From NCBI GenBank assembly GCA_003427395.1, contig BFEA01000012.1, forward strand, positions 6,004,670 to 6,046,652: a stretch of DNA of 41,983 nucleotides, read 5' to 3'. The translations under genes and the position numbers were made by a program. The notes below the pieces were generated by a model. It searched no databases and was not told where the DNA came from. It saw nothing but the letters and a program-made list of their open reading frames with translations. Shown piece by piece: positions 22,043-30,690 of this stretch; within the stretch, counting starts at the first letter, position 1, and each line of letters opens with the position of its first letter. This stretch comes from Chara braunii. Its lineage: Eukaryota; Streptophyta; Charophyceae; Charales; Characeae.

Positions 22043-22485
22043 TTATTGACGTGACACCTCATCTACGCACGTGTGATGTACCTGGTATTTCACGCATCTA
22101 AAATGTATCTTTACGTTGCTGCTAATTCCTTTCCCTATCGTGAGCCTATGACCCCTCATGCTATAGGCGGAGGTCATGAAATGGACAGAATTGTTGCACA
22201 TACAGGAAAGGGGAAGAACAGTCAGTATGAAGTCCATTTTTTGTATCATCCGTTGAAAGAGCTTTACTGGATATCTAGGAAAGACTTACTTCAGAATGCA
22301 TATCTAGGAAAGACTTACTTCAGAATGCATCCCGTGTTGGATATCTAGGAAAGACTTACTTCAGAATGCATCCCGTGTTGTGAATGCATATGAACACCAC
22401 ATTGTTCCCGGACAAGCACCCACAATCTCTGCAAAGCTCACTACATTTAAATACACAGCAACTCTCTTCGCAGTACTTGCTTACG
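22043..22485 (+). pseudogene. E2 chromodomain (C-terminus of integrase)
   Basis: VFHASKMYLYV is the usual lead-in. MDRIVAHTGKGKNSQYEVHF and LYHPLKELYWISRKDLLQNA form the chromodomain core (the YxVxF strand and the W strand). RVVNAYEHHIVPG at about 22369-22407 is its C-terminal helix, in another frame. Chromodomains direct chromovirus integration to histone-marked chromatin. A triplicated block (22272-22370) separates core and helix and shifts the frame. Confidence 0.75.
22272..22370 (+). repeat. Triplicated 29-bp block in the E2 chromodomain
   Basis: TATCTAGGAAAGACTTACTT (with CAGAATGCA) starts at 22272, 22301 and 22342. The third spacing includes the extra CCCGTGTTGGA. In total 70 nt are added, which breaks the reading frame inside the chromodomain. 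Confidence 0.95.
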
Positions 22486-22539
22486 ATGCATTTTGCAGGG
22501 ACTCAGATTGAGTTACTCGCTAGGAGGGACCTAGCTCTT

Positions 22540-23640
22540 GAGAGGAGGGTAGTATAATGTCCTGCAAAATCACAGACTCATAAATTTGCTGATTGTCGAG
22601 TTTTGCAGCTGGATTGTGTGCCTTGCAGAGATTCTCAGTTTCTGCTGAGATTTCTAAGGCTGTGTGTGTGCGTGCTTGCTGATTCCCGTGTGCCTGTCTG
22701 AGTGCATGATTGCTTGGGGGTGTGTGTGACCCGCCAGGGTACTTGTATGTTTGGAAGGCCCTCGGGTCTGGTACTTACCTATGACTGTGCTTTTGTGGGT
22801 TTGCAGGGGAGACTTAGCAGCACGCTAGGCCCACGTAGCTGGAAACACTCAAATAGCAGGTAGCGAAGGCCTGTCTACGCTAGAAAACACTTGAGTAGCT
22901 GTAGGTAGGCAGAAACGGACAAAAAACTAGTACCTTTAGAGGCCGAGCAAATTTTAGAAGTCTCGTAGACCTACGTCCAGGGGTACCAGTCCAGTAGTCT
23001 GACTCTAGGGTCTGTACCGGACGATATCAAACCTACAGTCATGTTAATGTTTTCCTCCGAAAGGAGGAAGGTACGCTCAAGAGGTAAGCTGCCCGGTATA
23101 TCTTGGAGAGCACTCGTTGCACTCCATCATTTGCGATGTGCAAGTTTGGCGTCAAGGAGGACCAGCATTGGGGAGAACGAAGGTGGACTTGGCCGCCCAC
23201 CTCGACTACGGTGGAGCAAGCCAAGGAGGAAGACTTTGGGGTGTAGGAGGAGGAGGGAGAAGGTGTGCAAGGAGGAGAGTGACGGGTTGGACAGTGTGCA
23301 AGGAGGAGAGTGACGAAGTGGACGCCATCTTCATCTTTTTGGTTGGTGCTGTACTTGGAAGGCCCCATTGGGGGTGGCCTGCTACATGAAGACTTCAGGG
23401 CAGAGTTAGTAATGGCGGTCATAGTAGAGGGGACATATCTGCTTTCCTTTGTCCTTCGAACATCAGGGGAAGGCCCCACTTGTCCGCCATAGCCATCTAC
23501 CAGTAGGAGGTAGAGGAAGGTGTCGGTCATGGCTATGGTGGACCTCATGTGCTGCTGGCAGTAAGGAAGGAGACTTGGTCATTGGTTCTGGTCCAGTCTT
23601 TCATTGTTGTTATTATTCTTTATTGAATGAAGAAATTTGG
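22540..23640 (+). repeat. Polypurine tract and 3' LTR of E2 (right end approximate)
   Basis: GAGAGGAGGG (22540-22549) is followed by TAGTATAA and then TGTCCTGCAAAATCACAG from 22558. This is the usual PPT followed by TG of an LTR. The following sequence has no long coding frame. The 3' boundary is not visible because no 5' LTR partner is present. Strings such as CTGGCAGTAAGG (near 23550) recur near 25270 in a second LTR-like block. Confidence 0.55.
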
Positions 23641-24190
23641 AGAAATAAGGAAGACGAAGTGAGTTGGTGGGTTGGAGAGGGAGTTGTCATTGGTCTTTGC
23701 TGGTTCTTCTTCTTCCATCATCTATTTCTCTTTCCAAGTTCTTTCATTTCGTTTGTTGTCACTGAACGGCATTGTCTTTCAGTGTGTTATTGCACTTCGG
23801 AATAGCCAGGATCATAACACCTGTTTCAGATACCGGTCAGGACCCAGAACTCAGAGAAATCACAGTGTACCATTTAGTGTTACAGCCCTCTGAGAAACTG
23901 CAAGAACATTGCACACAAGATCAGGATCCGACAGTTAATCCTTCTGGAGGCAATCAATGCTGTTATGATCATCCAGTAGTACTAGCCTCGGGCAGCTTAA
24001 AAAAGAGGTGCAGGAGTGGCAAATCCTCCCATTTGGGTAGCAATCAATCCCAGTTTCCAGCTATTTTAATGCAATCCTGGTTAAAAAAAAACAACCAGAA
24101 CAATATTGTCGGAGGAGGCCAGGGTGAATGAAAGCAGGAAGAAAAGCAGGATGGAAGAAGGATGTGCTAAAGATGGACAGGTCATGATCC
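23641..24190. other. No recognisable gene
   Basis: There are moderately long open frames (for example 23772-24131) without family motifs. It may be LTR or flanking sequence. Confidence 0.4.
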
Positions 24191-24201
24191 AGAAGCTCAC
24201 A

Positions 24202-24303
24202 ATCAAACCTCACATGAACTGATGAGGCTCAACTAAATAGCCTGTCGTGAAAGGAGATCACTGGATCAAGCCTCACATGAACTGATGAGGCTCAACTAAA
24301 TGA
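24202..24303 (+). repeat. 63-bp-spaced direct repeat containing a small hairpin
   Basis: CCTCACATGAACTGATGAGG followed by CTCAACTAAAT occurs at about 24208 and again at about 24271. CCTCA/TGAGG can pair as a five-base stem. Confidence 0.8.
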
Positions 24304-24579
24304 TCACAAGCAAATTGAGATAGCATAGAAGAACAAGACTATGTGAAGACGAAGATCAAAAGCATGGAAGTATCTTAAGAATGTAAGCAACAAATACAAT
24401 GTCCAGTTTGCTTCTCCCTCACTCCTCCACGGGAACTTCACCATCAGTCTAAAGTTCTCTAAACACAATGTCACTTGCCAAGTCAGCCTCTCTATAGTGC
24501 TGGCATATACCAGGCTAGTGCAATGGAGATGGAACTCGAAATGAAAATGTCCATCTTCTGCGGCAGCATGGAGGGCAAT
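24304..24579. other. Open frame on minus strand, unrecognised
   Basis: The 3' part of a 166-codon minus-strand frame (24304-24804). It has no recognisable domain, and its C-terminus is very hydrophobic. It could be chance. Confidence 0.25.
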
Positions 24580-25500
24580 GACCCTCACAGAATCAGTCTG
24601 AGATTTGTGCTGCTTTCCGAGTATTGCTGCTCGTTGGTCTGAATTGCTGAGATTTCCGTGTTCTGCATGAGTTTGCTGTTTGCTTGCAAGTGTGGAAGTC
24701 CCTGTGTGACGATTGCTATACAGAGAACTAACTGAGTGCTTGCCCTGTGTTTTCTGTGTCTCGGGAGGGGGTAGACTAGAAAAATAGGGGCACCACAGGG
24801 ACAAGACTGAAATTGTGTACGGGACAGACTTCTAGAAAGGCCAGGACGAACAGGAAGTTATAGAATTTCGCTAATACCCGGTAGGGATTTTCCAGCAACT
24901 CAGGTAGGCCCAGCAGAGGTCCAGTAGGCCTAGAAGTACCTAGAAAGGTCACGAGTAGTCAGGGCCCGAACTTAGACATCAGGTAGGTTAGATTCAGGCC
25001 CTGAACGGGCCTGAAGTAGAGTTGCAGGCTGCGATGATGTTGCTGCCAAATTGTACCCCGGAGAGGAAGTAGGTCCCATGGCCATCGGAGGCCCATGTGT
25101 GGGTAGAGGTTCATCTTGGACTTCATCCTGCATTGTAGCTATGACAGAATGAGATGAGAGGCATAGTAGTGTCCTTTGAACATCCGTTATGAGCATGGAT
25201 GTTCCGCCATAGCGGTAGTTGTAGTCTAGAGAGGAGAAGTGAGGTTATGGCCGGAAGGACGGTTCTTTGAGTGCTGGCAGTAAGGGGGAATATTCAGGAC
25301 ATGATTCCTGTTCATTCATTCATTTGTTGCAGTATTCAGTTGGTTATGAGAAGAGGAGTAAGGGAGAAGAAGATGAGAGGAAGGAGGAAGTAAGGGGGCA
25401 GACATTGGTTCAACTCCTGTCAACGTCTTCTTTTGAGTTTCAGCAAGCCTTGCATTTTTTTTGCAAGTGCGTTTTGCACTGAGAATGTAAGAGGATCAAA
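24580..25500 (+). repeat. LTR-like remnant related in style to the E2 LTR
   Basis: It shares short blocks with 22558-23640: CTGAGATTTC near the start, stretches of GTAGGCC/CAGTAGTC style, GTGCTGGCAGTAAGG near 25270, and a TTCATT...GAAGAGGAGTAAGG end. It is non-coding. This could be a diverged solo LTR. An alignment would be needed. Confidence 0.35.
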
Positions 25501-26684
25501 TAGGAGTCTGAACCTATTGGACCTTCCCTCTCATCCCCTGAACTCACTAGCACAAGTGCCACACTCTCTATGGCACAAGCACCAACAGAGTGGAGTCCTG
25601 GATGAACGCTGGTCTCCCTCCTCTTGGAGTCTTCTTCCTGAGGTAGAGTGATGGCCACCAGTTAACATCTAGGATTCCCACATCTTATTAGCAACCCTTG
25701 TGCAATGGTTATCTCCTCCTTCCAGTCTCACCCCCAAGCCTCCTCTTTATGGTGCCAGACAAGCTCTAGTCCCACGCACTACCTCTGAGTCTTGGAAGAA
25801 GAAGAAATCCACTTCGGTCCCAGGTTGGGTTGAAGGAGGACTGTCTAGAAGTATCTAGTTGAGCGGGTATTACAATGGAAAATATTTGGATTGTGATGAG
25901 ACTGATCACATTAAAGACCGGTGCCCCACGGATATTACACATGGAAACCAAGCAAGCCAATAGGGGTGATAGCCGCCCTTATAGAGTAGTGTAAGTATTG
26001 ATTTTGCAATTCACCTTAGCCAGAAGTTTTCTCACTCTGTCATACGCCTCCTTCAGCAATCTTCTAACCTAATGGAATGACAATAATGCATTCACCAAAA
26101 CATATTACACACACCACATGATGCATCAGTATCAAGCACAAATAGTGTGTTCAGTCCCATAGTTCTGTCCCCAACGATCAAGAATCAACCTATACTCAGA
26201 CTGTTGCAATGAGCCACAACTTTTCACCCACAGAAAGTCAGTCACATAAGCCCCCTGCGATCTCATAACACAATTAATCTAGGGCAGCGGAGGGTTGCAG
26301 GCAAGGCAGTCCACACATCCAACACGGACCAAAAGCAAAATCCACCACCTACTCATAACGCATATTACCCCGCAAACTATTGGTTCCCACCACCCGATGG
26401 CCCAGGAACCCATTCTGACAAATGTCTTTCGTCACCCATGGAACTGCATCAATAGACATCCCAAACAGACCGACCCCCCTAATAGTGTTCCAGCCTCCAG
26501 GCAATCCAATCAACCAACGACTGACTGTGTAGCACTTCCTAGAGGTGCTCACTTAGGCACACAGAAGAGAACACATATAATCACCACAACAACCACCCTT
26601 TTCCACCCAGATGAATAGAACCAAGCGCACTAAAACCGTTATATTCAATAATATATTGCCTTTTCCAGTTTTCCTTGTGCAGTT
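25501..26684. other. No recognisable feature
   Basis: Only short open frames (26295-26618 plus, 26349-26552 minus) without motifs. I see no element ends here. Confidence 0.45.
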
Positions 26685-26800
26685 CTTTTTTTTTTTTTTT
26701 TTTTTTTTGGAAGATCCGGACAGGGCCTGCTAAAGGGACGGGTATGAGCAGCTCCGTCTAAAAGACCCATCCCAGGATGCGCCGATCTATTGGTGGGGAG
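26685..26800 (-). mobile_element. 3' end of an unidentified retroposon (poly(A) on minus strand)
   Basis: A T run at about 26687-26708 is the A tail of a minus-strand element whose 3' end reads GCAGGCCCTGTCCGGATCTTCC just before the tail. I found no matching copy and no target-site duplication, so neither its length nor its class is known. Confidence 0.4.
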
Positions 26801-27095
26801 CAGCGGTGGAAACAGGGTCCAGTGTCCCATTGGACAACCCTTATAACCTCTATCGCGGGGCCATTACCCGCTTTTGGCTTTAAAGATCCCAGATTCAAAA
26901 AAACACTTGTGAGAGCTGCACTGCCTCTTCAGCCGCCCATGGCCGCCAGATAAACAGAAGTATCACTGCTGGTGCCCTGTCACCCTCGTCGTCTTTTCAG
27001 CCACCATACCACTGCAGATCCACCAGTGAAAGCTGGTGGGGTGGGAAGCCGTCCGGAAACTCAGAAGGGGGCCGCAACGGTACTGCTGGGCTGAT

Positions 27096-27165
27096 CTTGG
27101 TCCAGTGGTTAAACTCCAGGCTGTAGTCTCTCCTGATCACTTGTTCTACCGGTTGATCCCCTCCT
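27096..27165 (+). repeat. tRNA-like SINE head
   Basis: CTTGGTCCAGTGGTTAAACTC (27096-27116) resembles an A box, and CCGGTTGATCCCC (27149-27161) a B box lacking one C. Spacing is tRNA-like. The acceptor stem does not close and a non-coding body follows, so it is a SINE head or relic. Confidence 0.5.
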
Positions 27166-27348
27166 CCCCAGTGGATGCTGGCAATCCACCCTCATTGGTA
27201 GCCCCCCAACCACTGTGCTGAGAACCGCTTGATTGCCTGTTGGATACCTTTTTAGTGAGGAATAAGTCCAATTGTGCTTTCACCTTTGACCATTGTTCAG
27301 TGAAGTCCATCTGTGATTGCCATCTGATCATTTCTGTAATTCCTCGCC

Positions 27349-27562
27349 CTCCACCCGCACACCCGCTATTTTTCTCCCAGGGTTGTTTGGAGAGCCGCGC
27401 CGTGTTGGCAAAAGTGCGGCCGCTATTTTTCTCCAAGGGTCGTTTCGAGAGCTGCGTCGTGTTCCAGCGACCTTGGAGAAAAGTAGTGGGCAAGCTTTTG
27501 CCAACGTGGCGCAGCCCTCCAAAAACCCCTCAGAGAAAACTAGCGGGTGCAAGCGGGTGCAC
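27349..27562. repeat. Long imperfect inverted repeat (potential hairpin of about 200 nt)
   Basis: The left arm (27349-27442) contains two units of GCTATTTTTCTCC-AGGGT-GTTT-GAGAGC (27364 and 27422). The right arm (27468-27562) reads as their reverse complement: ACCTTGGAGAAAAGTAGTGG, then CTTTTGCCAACGTGGCGCAG, CCCTCC, GAGAAAACTAGCGGGTGC. Outer CACCCGC and GCGGGTG strings pair too. The centre is about 27443-27467. It has no coding motif, and may be a MITE-like or fold-back element. Confidence 0.75.
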
Positions 27563-28540
27563 TTTTCCCTGCCCGGTGCGGCCCTCTGGTACGACCACTT
27601 CCCTGCTTTGACGAACTTCCGCGATGACTCAAAAAAAAGATCCGGGAAATGAAAAGCGGCCCTGCGGTAGACCTCGAGCGAACCGACCAGTTCCTCCCCC
27701 CAGGCTGTTTCTTTTGGGCCTGCGAAAAGCAGCAACCAGTAAATGGATAAAACACCAAAAATATGGCGGTGCATCTCTCCATGTTCCAACCAATATTCAT
27801 TCCCGTTTGAAAACCGGTGAGTCGTTTGGGATGAATAGCAGTGCCAATGCCGTTGTGCTTGTGGGCCGACTCAGAGGTTCTCCAAGTTTTTTCAGACTAT
27901 TGCGTCACCAGACTCACCACCATCTCTATCACCCCATGGCTAGACATCCCCCATTTGCTATCTAGCGGCTGGAGTGTGTAGAGTACCATAATCCCGAAGT
28001 CCACAAGATTTTCACGTGACACCAGGAGCACTATGCTTAAACCACCACTTTACCGGACACCGAAAAATGGCATTCCGATGAGTTCGGAGCGGGTCTTTAG
28101 GGGGCCACCAACCGGTGGGTGCAGGCGGGTCCAGTCCTGCAATTTTCACGCGCCAACTTCGGCGATTTTTCGCGCTCGGAGAAATCAAGAAAAAAACTGA
28201 AAAATTGAGACCCGGTAGACGAGGTCGTGATCTTTCCAGGAAAAATATCAGAAAATAATGAAAATTGAAAAAAAAAAAAACAGCCCATGAAATAAACACA
28301 GCGCCAATTCGTCACATTTTTTATTTTTGCCACTCTACAACTTGTGGGCCAACAGGAAGAATTGTTTCAACCATGGCTGTGCCGGCATCTGGCCGGTTGG
28401 GGCCCCGGTGGTCCAACCGAAATTCCGGTTGGGCCCAAAAGTGGGTCCATTTTTTTTATTTTATTTTTGAAAACACGGTTCAACTGCACTCGCCGAGATC
28501 TCCCCGAAACCGCAAAGAAAACTTTGAACAGAGAAGTTTC
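27563..28540. other. No recognisable gene
   Basis: Frames on both strands lack motifs. There is an A13 run near 28268-28280 and a near-palindrome CCAACCGAAATTCCGGTTGG near 28412-28431. Confidence 0.4.
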
Positions 28541-28798
28541 TTTTGGGGGGTTGGGGGAGGGGGTATTTCACGGGTTGAGGGTTGGGGGTTGGGGGGTTTG
28601 TGGTGAGGGTGTTAGTGGAGGGGTTTCAGCAAGCACGGCCTTCAGCAGACATTGAAAACAACGACCTGGCTTTCTGCAAACGTTAACCTTCCGCCCAAAA
28701 ACTTTGAAAAGGGGGCCAGGGGTGTTAGTGGCAGGGTAGGGATGGTACTTCCCCCACCCAAAACTATGAAAATGGGGGTGGGGGTGATAGTGTTAGGG
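28541..28798 (+). repeat. G-rich tract with G-quadruplex potential
   Basis: Between 28541 and about 28600 the plus strand holds at least six runs of three or more G separated by one to ten bases (TTGGGGGAGGGGGT, GGGTTGAGGGTTGGGGG). Further G runs occur at 28700-28800. Confidence 0.8.
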
Positions 28799-29024
28799 GG
28801 TGCTTGTCACTGCTGTCTGGTCCAAGTTGCCCTCGATACTGGTAGGGTGATGGTCCTGAGTGCTGGTAACACCGGGGTAGGATAGTAGGGATAGGGGGTG
28901 CGCTGGGAGCATTATTGGGGAAGGGTAGGGAAGGTGGCCTATCCTGTCAGCAGAACCACCGGCTGCTGCTGCCAGCGATCAGCGGGGGTCTAGTCCTTGG
29001 CCTCTACAACACCCTGGGCTTAAT
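28799..29024 (+). mobile_element. SINE 3' domain, copy C
   Basis: GTGCTTGTCACTGCTGTCTG through CTACAACACCCTGGGCTT matches the last 220 bp of SINE copy B (17796-18018) with scattered substitutions. It lacks the tRNA-like head and has no A tail (TAATCTATACTC follows), so it is a truncated or recombined copy. Confidence 0.8.
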
Positions 29025-29134
29025 CTATACTCTTATTAAAGGGAAGAGCGGGTCTCGCGTGACGGTGCCGTGAACCCGGCGCTCCTGTGTTGGGAAAGAG
29101 GTGTGGGACAATGCGCGGGCCCAAAGGGAATTTG

Positions 29135-29352
29135 CAGTTTTCTCTTTTGCGGTTCGCGCAAGTTCGAAGGGTGGCGCGGCATGGCATAAGTGCCAGTTTT
29201 TCCTTTCGCGTTTGGAGCGGGTCCAACGAAATTGAGTACGTGCAGTTTTTTTCTTTTGAGGTTCGCGCGAGTTCGAAGGCCGGCGCGGCGTGGCAGAAGC
29301 GCCAGTTTTCCCTTTTGCGTTCCGAGCGGGTCCAACAATTAGGGCGCGACGT
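29135..29352 (+). repeat. 108-bp tandem repeat
   Basis: CAGTTTTCTCTTTTGCGGTT at 29135 and CAGTTTTTTTCTTTTGAGGT at 29243 begin two units. Both contain TTCGCGC-AGTTCGAAGG, GGCGCGGC-TGGCA-AAG and AGCGGGTCCAAC. A third begins to form at about 29340. Confidence 0.85.
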
Positions 29353-29420
29353 GGCAGAAGCGTTTTTCTCCTGTGTAGACGAGTTCGATTGCTGTCGCTA
29401 GCTTGAAGTTTTTGGGCGCG

Positions 29421-29929
29421 NNNNNNNNNNNNNNNNNNNNNNNNNNNNNNNNNNNNNNNNNNNNNNNNNNNNNNNNNNNNNNNNNNNNNNNNNNNNNNNN
29501 NNNNNNNNNNNNNNNNNNNNNNNNNNNNNNNNNNNNNNNNNNNNNNNNNNNNNNNNNNNNNNNNNNNNNNNNNNNNNNNNNNNNNNNNNNNNNNNNNNNN
29601 NNNNNNNNNNNNNNNNNNNNNNNNNNNNNNNNNNNNNNNNNNNNNNNNNNNNNNNNNNNNNNNNNNNNNNNNNNNNNNNNNNNNNNNNNNNNNNNNNNNN
29701 NNNNNNNNNNNNNNNNNNNNNNNNNNNNNNNNNNNNNNNNNNNNNNNNNNNNNNNNNNNNNNNNNNNNNNNNNNNNNNNNNNNNNNNNNNNNNNNNNNNN
29801 NNNNNNNNNNNNNNNNNNNNNNNNNNNNNNNNNNNNNNNNNNNNNNNNNNNNNNNNNNNNNNNNNNNNNNNNNNNNNNNNNNNNNNNNNNNNNNNNNNNN
29901 NNNNNNNNNNNNNNNNNNNNNNNNNNNNN

Positions 29930-29982
<53 letters not shown>
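29421..29982 (+). repeat. 509-N assembly gap bordered by an (AG)n tract
   Basis: N from 29421 to 29929, then about 26 AG repeats. Open frames called across it are artefacts. Confidence 0.95.
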
Positions 29983-29983
<1 letters not shown>

Positions 29984-30350
29984 ATATGAGATAACGTCAA
30001 CTACTAATAGCGAGAAAGGGAAAGGACGATAGAGTACACAGGCGTGCGATGGGAAGAGATGGAGGAAGGGAGGAGGAGAAAAGGGATGGACGAGGAACGT
30101 GAAGGATCGAGGAACAAACAGGAGAGGTGGATGGGAGAGGGGAAGCGAGCACAGGGGGGGGAGGCGTTCGACGTGCATTTCTTTTTTTTTCTTTTTTTTT
30201 ATACTCGTTTTTCTTCTTTTATGAAATGAAAAAAGAAGTTCAGTATCTGGATCGCTGATCGGCCAAGTATGCATGCCGCTCACTATTACATCAGCGAAAA
30301 GACCCGGAATGAGTCGTGGCTCTGGCAAAAAGAAAAGAAAAGAAGTGGCA
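29983..30350. other. Purine-rich low-complexity sequence, no gene
   Basis: GGAAGG/GAGGAG-rich DNA, then T-rich DNA. The apparent 341-codon minus frame over this part is carried by the repeat and the gap. Confidence 0.5.
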
Positions 30351-30558
30351 GTGTATATTTTCATGTTCTATCGGAAGATTCATTCCGATTTTGCTATCCT
30401 ATCGATTGAAGTTGCCTCTCTCTATCTCTCTACGCGCATGGCTAGAAAGCAGTGTATATTTTGATATTCATTTGGAAGATTTATTCCGATTCTGTTTATC
30501 CTATCGATGCAAGTAGCCTTTCTCTATCTCTCTGCTTATCCTATCGATAAAAGAGTTG
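30351..30558 (+). repeat. About 101-bp imperfect tandem repeat
   Basis: GTGTATATTTTCATGTTC (30351) and GTGTATATTTTGATATTC (30453) start two units. Each contains GGAAGATT-ATTCCGATT, TATCCTATCGAT and CTCTATCTCTCT. A third partial unit, CTTATCCTATCGATAAAAG, ends at about 30558. Confidence 0.85.
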
Positions 30559-30600
30559 TGTTTTCCCGCCCTCCGAACCGCACGTGATGGATCTTTTTTT

Positions 30601-30610
30601 TGTGTGTGTA

Positions 30611-30690
<80 letters not shown>
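30601..30690 (+). repeat. Compound microsatellite (GT)n(GA)n
   Basis: About 33 GT repeats pass into about 12 GA repeats. The LINE 3' half begins directly after it. Confidence 0.95.

Larger units (their letters stand above)
15839..23640 (+). mobile_element. Degenerate chromovirus (Ty3/gypsy) 'E2', with SINE inserted in gag
   Basis: In order on the plus strand: gag (15839-17144), SINE copy B (17145-18041), gag zinc knuckle (about 18207-18248), protease, RT with YLDD, RNase H, integrase, chromodomain, a purine tract (22540-22549) and TGTCCTGC at 22558 as 3' LTR start. Every domain is broken by frameshifts or stops. No 5' LTR, primer-binding site or leader precedes gag: its ATG directly abuts another element's pol sequence. 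The right end is approximate, because I could not pair the 3' LTR with a 5' copy. Confidence 0.75.

Noticed and set aside
23039-23548. 169-codon minus-strand open frame
   Set aside because: Ser/Pro-rich, no recognised domain, and it lies in the presumed LTR of E2 with competing frames on the other strand.
24202-24303. Possible hammerhead ribozyme pair (CTGATGA followed later by GAAA), as in plant retrozymes
   Set aside because: The GAAA does not directly follow a closed stem II and no proper stem III/cleavage triplet can be drawn. The CTGATGAGG is better explained as part of a CCTCA/TGAGG hairpin in a direct repeat.
24304-24804. 166-codon minus-strand open frame as a host gene
   Set aside because: No motif, no splice context, and it overlaps an LTR-like block.
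24580-25500. The 5' and 3' LTR pair of one element formed by this block and 22558-23640
   Set aside because: Only short shared strings are visible, both lie on the same side of E2, and no coding region lies between them.
29339-30364. 341-codon minus-strand open frame
   Set aside because: Most of it is N or (AG)n. The open frame is an artefact of the gap and repeat.
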